A stretch of DNA of 42,887 nt from an uncultured Oscillospiraceae bacterium (GTDB lineage Bacteria; Bacillota; Clostridia; Oscillospirales; Oscillospiraceae), in NCBI GenBank assembly GCA_947632155.1, contig CANROF010000016.1, positions 1 through 42,887 on the forward strand, written 5' to 3'. The stretch's first letter is position 1. Each line of letters begins with the position of its first letter. The notes below the pieces were generated by a model that did no database searches, was not told the origin of the DNA, and worked only from the letters and a program-made list of their open reading frames with translations. This document shows positions 18,197 through 25,722 of this stretch, piece after piece. The position numbers and the translations under genes were made by a program.

Positions 18197-20248
18197 TTAC
18201 TCCTCGATGTACCAGCACCAGCAGTGGGCCAGGCCCATGTCGCGGTAGATGTCGGAGAAGACGCCCGTCTCGGGGAAGTTCTTGATGCGGGCGTTGACGG
18301 CCTGGATGGTGGGGGCGGCCGCAACGTAGCCGATGACCCACTGGTTCTTCTGATGGAGGGCCAGCATCTGGAGGGCGATCTCGGTGCGCTCGTCGGGGTC
18401 GGCGGTGACCTTGAGCTTGTCGTTGAGCTCGATGAGGGTCTTCAGATCCCCGGTGGCGGTGTCCTTGGTCATGGTGCCGTACCAGACCACGTTGGTGGCG
18501 GTGCCGGGGACCATGGAGTTGGGCCGCAGGATGATGGAGATGTCGCCCAGGCCCGCGGGAGGATACATCATGCACTCCACCTCGTTGGCGGTGGTCATGG
18601 TGTCGATGACGGAGCGGTCGTAGTCCCGGAAGGTGGTCTTGATGCCCACGGCGTCATAGTAGGGCTTCAGGATGGCGTAGTTGTCGGCGGAGCCCATGTC
18701 GGCCATGGCGATCATGTGCAGCTCGAAGTCGGTGCCGTCGGCGAAGTCATAGTAGCCGTCGGAGCCCATTTTAAGCCCGCAGCCCTCCAAAAGGGTCTTG
18801 GCCTTCTCCACGTTGTACTCGGTCCACTGGGTGGCCCACTCCTCGGAGTAGCCCAGGGAGCCCTTCTGGGGAGCGGCCTGGCCGCCCTCCTGCCAGCCGT
18901 CGGAGACGATGGCGGCGTACTGCTCGCGGTCCACGCAGATGGACATGGCCTGACGGAAGTCGGGGTTGTTGAAGAGGGCGTTCAGATGCGGCTCGGCGAT
19001 GGCCAGATTGAAGTGGATCTGGTGAGGCACGGCGCCCCAGGAGTCGGAGGACCACTCGTAGATGTTGATGGGGACGCTGGCGTTCTCCTGAATGGTGGAG
19101 ATGGCGTCGATGCCCAGGGTCTGATAGTCCTCGCTGCCGTCCAGGAGGAGCATCAGGGACTGGTCCACGTTCTGGATGGTGGTGTAGGTGATCTTGTCGA
19201 TGTAGGGGAGCTGGTTGCCCTCCACGTCCACCTTCCAGTAGTAGGGGTTGCGGACATATTCGTAGTAGTCGCCGTTGATGGAGTTCTTGCCGGGCTCAGT
19301 GGACAGGACATAGGAGTTGAGGGTGGGGATCCCGGGGTAGTTCCAGAAGTAGTAGAAGAGCTCCTTGCCGGCGGAGGCGGCGTCGGCAAACTCGACGCCG
19401 GTGATCCTCTTGGCTTCCTCGATGACCTTGGCGTCGGCGGCGGCGCGGGCGGCGTCGTCGGCGGCGTTCTTGGACTCCAGCATGTAGTTGACCATGTTCT
19501 CAAAGATGTGCTTGGGGGCCCAGTGCCACTTCAGGTCCACCTCGCAAGTCTCCACGAAGTCGTAATCGGGAGTGCCGAAGGTGACGGTAAAGGTGTAATC
19601 GTCCACCTTCTCCACCACGGCGGGGTCGCCGTTGGCGTCCTGATGGCACATGCGCACGCCCTTGGAGTCCAGCTTGTTGAGGCAGATGGTGTTGTAGAAC
19701 CACACGCAGTCCTCGGCGGTGAAGGGCTCGCCGTCGGACCACTTCATCCCCTCGCGCAGGTGGATGGTGTAGACCTTGGAGTCCTCGCTGATCTCCCAGC
19801 TCTTGGCCACGTTGGGGACGACGGTGCCGTCGGCCTTGAAGAGGAACAGGCCCTCCTCGATGGGCTTGCCGGCGTTCCAGTTGCCGGTGCTGGCGGTGCG
19901 GTGGAGCTCCCCGCCGTATTTGCCCACGGTGAGGTACGCGTCGTCCTCCACCTTCACGTCCTCCTTCACGGGGAGGCGGTCCTCCACGTTGCCGTAGGTG
20001 CCCAGATTCGTGATGAAGGGGGCCTCATGGAACTCGGAGATGTCGCCGGGGTCCACGGGGGTCTGGGTGTCGCCGCCGGGCGTGCTGCCGGTGTCGCCGG
20101 TGCCGGGGGTGCTGCCGGTGCCGGGGGTGTCGCCGGTGTTGCCGCCGGAGGGCGGGTTGTCGTTGGTGCCGTTGGGGGTGGGTCCGCCGCAGGCGGCGAT
20201 GGCCAGCACCATCACAAGGGCAAGAGCGATCGCGATGAGCTTTTTCAT
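18197..20248 (-). CDS. Family 5 solute-binding lipoprotein of the Opp-type importer
   Basis: A 683-residue lipoprotein, longer than most family 5 binding proteins. The signal peptide MKKLIAIALALVMVLAIAAC ends in lipobox AIAAC with Cys20. A low-complexity Gly/Pro/Thr linker follows (about 21-68), then the SBP_bac_5 fold: ANCHOR-type patches KSWEISEDSKVYTIHLREG near 165-183 and SDGEPFTAEDCVWFY near 186. It should sit on the outer membrane face and deliver a ligand to OppBC. Family 5 proteins bind peptides, nickel or oligosaccharides; the linked GH105 and the divergent GH28 favour pectic oligosaccharides. The strong AGGAGGAAC ribosome site and first place in the operon fit high expression. Confidence 0.92.
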   Translation of the reverse strand: MKKLIAIALALVMVLAIAACGGPTPNGTNDNPPSGGNTGDTPGTGSTPGTGDTGSTPGGDTQTPVDPGDISEFHEAPFITNLGTYGNVEDRLPVKEDVKVEDDAYLTVGKYGGELHRTASTGNWNAGKPIEEGLFLFKADGTVVPNVAKSWEISEDSKVYTIHLREGMKWSDGEPFTAEDCVWFYNTICLNKLDSKGVRMCHQDANGDPAVVEKVDDYTFTVTFGTPDYDFVETCEVDLKWHWAPKHIFENMVNYMLESKNAADDAARAAADAKVIEEAKRITGVEFADAASAGKELFYYFWNYPGIPTLNSYVLSTEPGKNSINGDYYEYVRNPYYWKVDVEGNQLPYIDKITYTTIQNVDQSLMLLLDGSEDYQTLGIDAISTIQENASVPINIYEWSSDSWGAVPHQIHFNLAIAEPHLNALFNNPDFRQAMSICVDREQYAAIVSDGWQEGGQAAPQKGSLGYSEEWATQWTEYNVEKAKTLLEGCGLKMGSDGYYDFADGTDFELHMIAMADMGSADNYAILKPYYDAVGIKTTFRDYDRSVIDTMTTANEVECMMYPPAGLGDISIILRPNSMVPGTATNVVWYGTMTKDTATGDLKTLIELNDKLKVTADPDERTEIALQMLALHQKNQWVIGYVAAAPTIQAVNARIKNFPETGVFSDIYRDMGLAHCWCWYIEE

Positions 20249-20315
20249 TAAATGTTCCTCCTGTTTTAATTTTTTCGTTATTCCGACCAGAACTGTCTCG
20301 TCTGAGCTATTAAAA

Positions 20316-20321
20316 ATTATA
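20316..20321 (-). promoter_or_regulatory. Candidate -10 of the importer operon
   Basis: Read leftward this is TATAAT within GGTATATAATTTTT, 67 bases upstream of the binding-protein start. No good -35 hexamer is found at 17 bases (TAGAAT), so the promoter may need an activator. It lies in the 330-bp divergent region 20249-20578, which otherwise is AT-rich and holds no gene. Confidence 0.5.
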
Positions 20322-20415
20322 TACCCTCACCAATCATTATTCTACGCATATTATGCCTTTTTCGCGGTTTTCATATTGCATTTGGAGCTTTTTTATTGAA
20401 TTGAAACCTGCATCT

Positions 20416-20432
20416 TTGTGCATATTGCACAA
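20416..20432. promoter_or_regulatory. Candidate operator TTGTGCA-TAT-TGCACAA between divergent operons
   Basis: Perfect 7-bp inverted repeat with a three-base spacer, midway between the importer promoter and the GH28 promoter. Related half-sites lie nearby: CATATTGCA at 20372-20380, the same string at 20421-20429 (49 bp apart), and its inverse TGCAATAT at 20502-20509. The TTGCACAATT string recurs at 29841-29850. The AraC protein encoded at 21901 is the natural candidate ligand, by inference. Confidence 0.55.
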
Positions 20433-20514
20433 TTTTAGACCCTCATTTTTTACATCCGCGCGATACACTAAAGTAAATTTCCATATAATTTTCATATAAG
20501 ATGCAATATTTCAG

Positions 20515-20543
20515 TTGCCATTTTAACGGCGGTGTGGTATACT
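20515..20543 (+). promoter_or_regulatory. Promoter of the GH28-AraC-aldolase operon
   Basis: TTGCCA (20515-20520), 17-base spacer, TATACT (20538-20543): a near-consensus vegetative promoter. Transcription would start near 20550, before the GGGGAGG ribosome site at 20565-20571. This excludes the in-frame upstream ATGs before 20550 as starts. Confidence 0.75.
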
Positions 20544-20578
20544 CTACCATGAAAAATATACACCGGGGAGGCCGCGAA

Positions 20579-21904
20579 ATGGACTTCAATGTGCTTGATT
20601 TCGGCGCCGCCGGGGACGGCGTCACCGTGGACACCGCCGCCATCCAGGCCGCCATCGACGCCTGCCGTGCCGCCGGGGGCGGCCGGGTCACGCTGCCCGG
20701 CGGGCATGTCTACCGCAGCGGGCTTTTGACGCTCTGCTCCGATCTGGAGCTGCGCCTGGAGATGGGCGCGGTGCTCCGGGGCAGCGACAGTCTGGAGGAC
20801 TACGTCCCCGCCGGGGCGGTCCGGGCCCCCGGCGGCCGGCCGGGGGTGCCCTCCTACGTCAACTGCGAGTACACCGGGGCGCCCTGGTGCTTCTTCCTGC
20901 GGGCGAAGGACTGCGAGAACATCGCCGTCACCGGTCCCGGGAGCATCGACGGGAACCAGGAGATCTTCTTCGGCGCCGTGACGGAGAGCCACATCGAGGG
21001 GGCCTTCTACCCCCGGGCGCCCATGCTCTTTTTGGAGAACTGCCGCCATGTCACCCTCCGGGAGGTGACGCTGACGAGGAGCGCCTTCTGGACGGTGCAC
21101 CTGGTGGGCTGCCGGGACGTGCTCATCGACGGGATACGCATCCTGAACGACCTGCGCATGGCCAACTGCGACGGCATCGACCCGGACCACTGCCGGGACG
21201 TGCGCATAGCCAACTGCCACATCCGATGCGCCGACGACTGCATCGTCTTTAAGAACACCGCCGCCGCCATGGAGTACGGCCCCTGCGAGAACATAACGGT
21301 GACCAACTGCACCCTGACCTCCACCAGCGCCGCCATCAAATTCGGCACGGAGAGCGAGGACCTTTTCCGCAATATCCTCATCGAAAACTGCGTGATAAGC
21401 CGCACCAACCGGGCCATCTCCCTCCAGCTCCGGGACAAGGGGTCCATCCGGGACGTGGCCTTCCGGAACATCGCCGTGGACACCCGGCTTTTTGACCCGG
21501 AGACTTACTGGGGCGCGGCGGAGCCCATAGCCGTCACCGTCCTGCCCCGGCACCCGGACACCCGGGTGGGCACGGTCAGCGACATCCTCTTTGACGGCGT
21601 CTTCTGCGAGTGCGAGAACGGGATCCTGCTCTACTCCCACGCCCCCGGCGGCATATCCGGCGTCACCGTCCGGGACCTCAGGCTGCGCCTGCGCTCCCGG
21701 ACAGACCGGGAGAAGGGCCGCCACGACCTGCGGCCCAATTCCATCGGCGCCGCCATGGAGCCGGGCCTGAGCTACATACGGGCCCACAACGTCCACGACA
21801 GCCGCTTCACCGGCTGCCGCTTCTCCGCCGACGGCGATATGGAGGCGCTTATGGCGGAGAGGCTCTGCCTCACGGACTGCCGGGACCTGGAGGTCGCGCC
21901 ATGA
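20579..21904 (+). CDS. Polygalacturonase-like protein, GH28
   Basis: A 441-residue right-handed beta-helix protein of family GH28 without a signal peptide. The N-terminus FNVLDFGAAGDGVTVDTAAIQ is typical. The catalytic Asp residues are D198 in MANCDGIDPDHC and D219/D220 in CADDCIVFKN. SAAIKFGTES and RTNRAISLQL match the later conserved strands, though the usual His of the SGH motif is not evident there. It would release galacturonate from oligogalacturonides inside the cell. Start ATG 20579 follows GGGGAGG by seven bases. It overlaps the AraC gene by four bases and is first in its operon. Confidence 0.9.
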   Translation: MDFNVLDFGAAGDGVTVDTAAIQAAIDACRAAGGGRVTLPGGHVYRSGLLTLCSDLELRLEMGAVLRGSDSLEDYVPAGAVRAPGGRPGVPSYVNCEYTGAPWCFFLRAKDCENIAVTGPGSIDGNQEIFFGAVTESHIEGAFYPRAPMLFLENCRHVTLREVTLTRSAFWTVHLVGCRDVLIDGIRILNDLRMANCDGIDPDHCRDVRIANCHIRCADDCIVFKNTAAAMEYGPCENITVTNCTLTSTSAAIKFGTESEDLFRNILIENCVISRTNRAISLQLRDKGSIRDVAFRNIAVDTRLFDPETYWGAAEPIAVTVLPRHPDTRVGTVSDILFDGVFCECENGILLYSHAPGGISGVTVRDLRLRLRSRTDREKGRHDLRPNSIGAAMEPGLSYIRAHNVHDSRFTGCRFSADGDMEALMAERLCLTDCRDLEVAP

Positions 21905-22833
21905 TGGTCCAGAACCTGGCGCTTTACGAGGACAAATACTATATCCGCGTCAACGAGGAGAACGACACGATATTCTATTTCTTCGACTACGACGTCCGCA
22001 GCGCCGACATAAACATGGTCTTTCAGCACTTCCACACGTTTTACGAGCTGTGCATCCCCCTCTGTCCCAGCGCCGTCCACTTCATCGAGGGCATCCCCTA
22101 TGAGATCCGGGCCTTCGACATCGTGGGCATATCCCCCAACCGGCTCCACAAGACCCAGTACCCCGCCGGGAAGCCCTGCCGGAGGCTCATCGTCCAGTTC
22201 AATCTGCCCGCCCAGGTCCCGGGCTTTTCCGACGAGTACGGGCAGCTCATGGAGATCTTCGACCGGGAGGTGCCCATTTTCCGCTTCGACCCGGAGCTCC
22301 AGAAGCACCTCTTCGGGCGGCTCAACGACATTTACAGGCTGGCGCAGAAGACCGACCCCATGCGCAACCTCATCATCCACCAGAAATTCGTGGAGTTCCT
22401 CATCCTCCTCTTCCTCAACCGGGACAGCAACATATATTCAAATGAATCGGGCCTTTCGGAGCTGGAGAAGAAGGTCTACGCCGTGGCGGGCTACATCCAC
22501 GCCCACTACCCGGAGGAGCTGTCCCTGGACAGCCTCGCCCGGGAATTCTGCATCAGCCCCAGCTACCTCTCCCACCGATTCAGCGAGGTCACGGGCTTTT
22601 CCGTCACGGACTACATCCAGATGACGCGGGTGCGGAACGTCCAGGCGCTGCTGGTCAACACCCGCATCCCCATCACCGAGGTGACCGAGCCCTGCGGCTT
22701 CAACTGCTTCTCCCAGTTCAACCGGGTATTCAGGAAGCACATCGGCATGTCTCCCTCCCAGTACCGGAAGCTCAACCAGCTCCCGGTCCCCTCCGCCGGC
22801 GAGCCCGCCCCGCCGGGACGGACGGCTAAATAA
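21901..22833 (+). CDS. AraC-family transcriptional regulator
   Basis: A 310-residue regulator with a cupin-like sensor domain (HFHTFYELCIPL near 43-54, FDIVGISPNRLHKTQYP near 76-92) and two C-terminal helix-turn-helix units at about 205-290 (LSLDSLAREFCISPSYLSHRF, then ITEVTEPCGFNCFSQFNRVFR). The unit PCGF replaces the common xxGF. The ATG at 21901 overlaps the GH28 stop (ATGA) and has GGAGG seven bases upstream. It probably senses a pectin-derived sugar and acts at the divergent regulatory region 20249-20578; TTGCACAA-like boxes there and before 29955 are candidate sites. Confidence 0.9.
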   Translation: MMVQNLALYEDKYYIRVNEENDTIFYFFDYDVRSADINMVFQHFHTFYELCIPLCPSAVHFIEGIPYEIRAFDIVGISPNRLHKTQYPAGKPCRRLIVQFNLPAQVPGFSDEYGQLMEIFDREVPIFRFDPELQKHLFGRLNDIYRLAQKTDPMRNLIIHQKFVEFLILLFLNRDSNIYSNESGLSELEKKVYAVAGYIHAHYPEELSLDSLAREFCISPSYLSHRFSEVTGFSVTDYIQMTRVRNVQALLVNTRIPITEVTEPCGFNCFSQFNRVFRKHIGMSPSQYRKLNQLPVPSAGEPAPPGRTAK

Positions 22834-22857
22834 TACGATGATTCCGGAGGTACATAT

Positions 22858-23694
22858 ATGCTTGTTTCCCTCAGAGAGATCCTGCGCCTGGCGGAGGAGC
22901 GCCAGTGTGCCGTCGGGGCCTTCAACACCACAAATCTTGAGTGCGTCCGCGCCGTCCTCGATACGGCCCGGCGCCTGGACCTGCCCGTCATCCTGAGCCA
23001 CGCCCAGGTCCGGGAGAGCGTGGCGCCGCTGGAGGTCATCGGCCCCGTGATGGTCCTGTCGGCGCAAAGGGCCCCGGTGCCGGTGTGCGTGCATCTGGAC
23101 CACTGCACGTCCCTGGACTACATGGCCCGGGCGCTGAAGCTGGGCTTCACCGGCGTCATGTACGACGGGAGCCTCCTGCCCTACGAGGAGAACGTGGAGA
23201 ACACCCGCCGGGCCGTGGCCATGGCCCGCCCCCTGGGCGCCGGGGTGGAGGCGGAGCTGGGGCAGCTCGCCCACGGGGAGGACGGCGCCGGCAACGCCGG
23301 AGGCCCGGTGTACACCGAGCCCGAGCTGGCGGTGCGCTTTGTCCGGGACACGGACATCGACGCCCTGGCCCCAAGCTTCGGCACCAGCCACGGGATATAT
23401 AGATCAAAGCCCGTGCTGGACCTGGAGCGCGTGGCCGTCATCCGGCGGCTCACCGGCCTGCCCCTGGTGATGCACGGCGGCAGCGGCGTCTCGCCGGAGG
23501 ACTACCGCACGGCCATAAAAAACGGCGTCCGGAAGATAAATTACTTCTCCTACATGTCCAACGCCGGGACCAGGGCCGTCCGGGCGCTCCTGGAGCGGGA
23601 GGACGTCACCTACTTCCACGACCTGGCCCTGACGGCGCAAAACGCCATGGCGGAGGACGTGGAAAAGGCCATGCGGGTGTTTTATAAGCTTTAA
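22858..23694 (+). CDS. Class II (zinc) aldolase of the fructose-bisphosphate/tagatose-bisphosphate/IolJ family
   Basis: A 278-residue class II ketose-bisphosphate aldolase. Zinc ligands are in VHLDHC near 79-84, GVEAELGQLAHGED near 128-141, FGTSHGIY near 176-183 and MHGGSGVSPED near 204-214; the DHAP-binding strand reads KINYFSYMS instead of the common KIN-D/T pattern. Possible substrates are 6-phospho-5-dehydro-2-deoxygluconate (IolJ), tagatose or fructose bisphosphate, or a deoxy-sugar phosphate. The window holds iolB-C-D-E-G but no other candidate aldolase, which makes the IolJ role attractive but unproven. GGAGG lies seven bases before ATG 22858; it is the third gene of the GH28 operon. 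Confidence 0.85.
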   Translation: MLVSLREILRLAEERQCAVGAFNTTNLECVRAVLDTARRLDLPVILSHAQVRESVAPLEVIGPVMVLSAQRAPVPVCVHLDHCTSLDYMARALKLGFTGVMYDGSLLPYEENVENTRRAVAMARPLGAGVEAELGQLAHGEDGAGNAGGPVYTEPELAVRFVRDTDIDALAPSFGTSHGIYRSKPVLDLERVAVIRRLTGLPLVMHGGSGVSPEDYRTAIKNGVRKINYFSYMSNAGTRAVRALLEREDVTYFHDLALTAQNAMAEDVEKAMRVFYKL

Positions 23695-23699
23695 TACGC

Positions 23700-23733
23700 A
23701 AAAACCGGGCCCGGACGCATGTCCGGACCCGGT
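23700..23733 (-). terminator. Rho-independent terminator reading leftward
   Basis: ACCGGGTCCGGAC pairs with GTCCGGGCCCGGT around a four-base loop, followed leftward by TTTTTGCG. In the rightward direction the same hairpin ends the aldolase operon but is followed by AAAGC, not T. It is therefore best for leftward transcripts coming from the BlaI gene through the element at 23807, and may act in both directions. Confidence 0.7.
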
Positions 23734-23806
23734 AAAGCTATTCAGGGGTAAAAAAATGAAAAATCGAAGCGCGGGGGCGCCGCGCTGGCGGGAGGGTCGT
23801 CCTCTC

Positions 23807-23967
23807 ATACTAATCCCTGATTAAAAACGCCAACCGAGCGGCGAGGATTTTTTGCGTCAGGCGAGGAAGACGGCGCAGAGAATACTGTATGTATTGTCAA
23901 GCCGTCTGACGAAGCATGGCGCAAAAAAGACCGTCGCGAATTGGAGTTTTTGATTAGGGATTAGTAT
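23807..23967. repeat. 161-bp element with 22-bp terminal inverted repeats (MITE-like), copy 1
   Basis: The ends are inverted: the left one starts ATACTAATCCCTGATTAAAA, the right one is its reverse with two differences. Inside are the hairpin-forming AATACTGTATGTATT and long imperfect inverted repeats (GGATTTTTTGCGTCAGGCGA against CGTCTGACGAAGCATGGCGC). No ORF. The right end touches the BlaI stop codon at 23967. A homologous, longer element lies in the opposite orientation at 26622. Confidence 0.75.
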
Positions 23968-24326
23968 CAATCCCAATCCCGGACGATCTGCTTTAACCGC
24001 TCGATCTGCTCCGGGCTCAGCCGTTCCCTGCCCAAAAGAGCGGCGCACAGACTCCCGGCGGAGCCGTCGTAAAACCGGTCGATGAGCTCCTCCGTCTCGG
24101 CCCGCTGTACCGTCTCCCGGGAAACCAGGGCGCGGCAGCGGAAGTTGGGCTCCTGCCGCTGGATGGCGCCCTTGTTGATGCAGCGCTTGATGAGGGTGTA
24201 GGTGGTGTTGATGTTCCACCCGTAGGCGGCGGTCATCACGTCGGAGACGTGCTTCGCGGTACACTCCCCCTCCCGCCACAGCACGTTCATGACCTTGATC
24301 TCAGATGCCTGAAGCTTGTTACTCAT
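23967..24326 (-). CDS. BlaI/MecI-family transcriptional repressor
   Basis: A 119-residue winged-helix repressor of the BlaI/MecI/CopY family, usual length. ASEIKVMNVLWREGECTAKHV at 7-27 and NINTTYTLIKRCINKGAIQRQE near 38-59 form the DNA-binding domain, and the C-terminal third is the dimerisation segment. Start ATG 24326 follows CGGAGGG. The usual partner, a BlaR1/M56 membrane peptidase, is not adjacent, so this is an orphan. A dyad lies between its own -10 and -35 boxes, suggesting autoregulation. The target genes and inducer cannot be told. Confidence 0.88.
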   Translation of the reverse strand: MSNKLQASEIKVMNVLWREGECTAKHVSDVMTAAYGWNINTTYTLIKRCINKGAIQRQEPNFRCRALVSRETVQRAETEELIDRFYDGSAGSLCAALLGRERLSPEQIERLKQIVRDWD

Positions 24327-24367
24327 TGTCCGTCCCTCCGTGATATGTTGGAAGCAATTATAAGCAT

Positions 24368-24396
24368 ATAATACCACAGTCGTATAATCCTGTCAA
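24368..24396 (-). promoter_or_regulatory. Promoter with overlapping operator dyad for the BlaI-type gene
   Basis: Leftward: TTGACA (24396-24391), 17-base spacer, TATTAT (24373-24368). Within it, 24368-24388 reads leftward ATTATAC-GACTGTG-GTATTAT, an imperfect 21-bp dyad with six of seven matching arm positions. A repressor bound here would block RNA polymerase. Confidence 0.7.
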
Positions 24397-24422
24397 GAGG
24401 GGAAATCATTTTTTGAAACCAA

Positions 24423-24509
24423 TTTTCAACGCGGAAACCACCGATTCCGCCGTAGGGGCCGCCGTCTCGGCGGCCCGTACAGCGGGATTGAGAGTTTTCA
24501 CGTTGAAAT
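24423..24509. repeat. Nested palindromic (REP-like) element
   Basis: The outer arms TTTCAACGCGGAAAC and GTTTTCACGTTGAAA enclose GATTCCGC/GCGGGATT and a central GGGCCGCC/GGCGGCCC palindrome. The same components recur at 36284-36345 and 36500-36640. It fills the gap between the aldose epimerase end and the BlaI promoter; no gene is visible in 24397-24527. Confidence 0.75.
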
Positions 24510-24527
24510 TGCGACGTTCTTTCCTGT

Positions 24528-25406
24528 TCAGGCGTTTATTCTGATGGTCCAGGTGTTTCTGTATGTCTCTCCGGGGGCGAGGCGGCGGAGGTCCGGGCGG
24601 CGCTCGAAGACCGTCAGCTCCCCGGCCTTTGCCGGGAGGGACAGCCAGGGCTCCACGCACACATAGGGCGCGTCCGTCCGGGGGGCGTGCCATATCCCCA
24701 GGTACGGCATGTCCGGGAACGTCACCGTGACGCTCCGGGGGTCCCTGTCCGTCCCCAGGGTCACCTCCCGGCACATGCCGCGAAGGACGATGGCGTCCTC
24801 GTCAAAAAGGCCGTGGCGCAAGGGCAGCGTGTCGCCGCCCACAAGGGGGAAGGGCGCCTCGGCGCCGTCCAGGAAGCACTCCGGCGTGAAGCCCACCCGG
24901 GCGGGAGCGCACTTTTCCGAAAAGCGCAGGCTGTAGTCGGTAAAGTCAAGGCCGGCCCGGAGGGGCACGTTGAAGCCCGGGTGGCCGCCCAGGCCGAAGA
25001 TCATGGGCCGGGCGTCCCGGTTCTCCACCTCATAGGTGACGGACAGGCGGCTGCCGGAGAGGGCGTAGACCACCCGGAACACAAAGTCCCTGGGGTACGC
25101 GCTCCTGGTTTCACCGTCCGAATACAGGGCCATCGTGAGGCGCTCCCCGGTATTTTCCTCCGCCGTGAAACGCGCCGTGGGGGCTATGCCGTGGATGGGC
25201 ATGGCGTACACCTGCCCGTCCAGGCTGTAGCGCCCCCCGGTGAGCCGCGCCACAAAGGGGAAAATGTTGAGCGCCCTGTCCGGCCAGTACGCCGGGTCCC
25301 CCTGCCAGAGGTATTCCGTCCCGTCCGCGCCAAGCACGGACATGAGCTGCGCCCCCAGCTCCCCCGCCGTGACGGTCAAAAGGCCGTTTTTTATGGTGTG
25401 TGTCAT
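24528..25406 (-). CDS. Aldose 1-epimerase family protein (LacX-like)
   Basis: A 292-residue galactose-mutarotase-fold protein. LNIFPFVARLTGGRY near 46-60, MPIHGIAPTARF near 69-80 (the catalytic His region), GLGGHPGFNVPL near 138-149 and YVCVEPWLSLP near 247-257 (with the family Glu) match the LacX branch. It interconverts sugar anomers in the cytoplasm; the sugar is not defined. GGAGG precedes ATG 25406. It is 50 bp beyond repeat copy D and may be cotranscribed with the aldo/keto reductase. Confidence 0.9.
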   Translation of the reverse strand: MTHTIKNGLLTVTAGELGAQLMSVLGADGTEYLWQGDPAYWPDRALNIFPFVARLTGGRYSLDGQVYAMPIHGIAPTARFTAEENTGERLTMALYSDGETRSAYPRDFVFRVVYALSGSRLSVTYEVENRDARPMIFGLGGHPGFNVPLRAGLDFTDYSLRFSEKCAPARVGFTPECFLDGAEAPFPLVGGDTLPLRHGLFDEDAIVLRGMCREVTLGTDRDPRSVTVTFPDMPYLGIWHAPRTDAPYVCVEPWLSLPAKAGELTVFERRPDLRRLAPGETYRNTWTIRINA

Positions 25407-25429
25407 ATTTCCTCCGTTTGCTCAGAGCT

Positions 25430-25447
25430 CCCCCCGCCGGCGGGGGG
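25430..25447. repeat. 18-bp perfect palindrome CCCCCCGCC/GGCGGGGGG
   Basis: It lies between repeat copy D and the epimerase ribosome site, so a leftward transcript would carry it as a G/C hairpin 24 bases before the start codon. It occupies the same place relative to copy D as the 12029-12056 hairpin does relative to copy C. Confidence 0.65.
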
Positions 25448-25456
25448 TCACAGCTT

Positions 25457-25716
25457 GTCAAAAAACTCAAATTCAATATTTTTTCCAAGGACATGTGCCT
25501 TGGAAAAAATCCCTTTTGTTTTGCGGAGTTGACGCCCGCAGGCGTCATGCAAGCGAGCAACCGCCCGTAGGGCGGCTCTTAGCGAGTCGCTGTGCGGCCC
25601 TGCGGGCCGTGCGCGGAGCAAAACAGCAGGGAAAATATTCTGAATTTCGCAAAATTCAGCGAAAATTTCCCGCACGTTCCCCTTGTCGGAAAAGCCCGTC
25701 AGGGCTTTTTCGACAG
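25457..25716 (-). repeat. Structured repeat element, copy D (long form)
   Basis: Long version with about 70 extra bases in the central multiloop: extra hairpins GACGCC/GGCGTC, CCGCCC/GGGCGG and GCGGCCC/GGGCCGT. The outer stem is TGTTTTGC/GCAAAACA instead of the TGTCGC/GCGACA of copies A, C and E, a clear compensatory change on both sides. Hairpin III is identical to that of copy E. The hairpin II arms are less well matched in this copy. It starts six bases after the aldo/keto reductase stop. Confidence 0.85.
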
Positions 25717-25722
25717 GCTCGC

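Noticed and set aside
18176-20251. 691-codon rightward ORF opposite the binding-protein gene
   Set aside because: Antisense shadow caused by high third-position GC. It is repetitive in Gly/Val/Leu, and the opposite strand encodes a complete lipoprotein.
20501-20578. Upstream in-frame start for the GH28 gene
   Set aside because: The ATG at 20501 lies before the -35 box of the operon promoter. GGGGAGG and the family N-terminus support 20579.
23704-23733. Classic rightward terminator after the aldolase
   Set aside because: The hairpin is strong but is followed by AAAGC rightward. The T-run is on the leftward side, so I listed it as leftward with possible two-way action.
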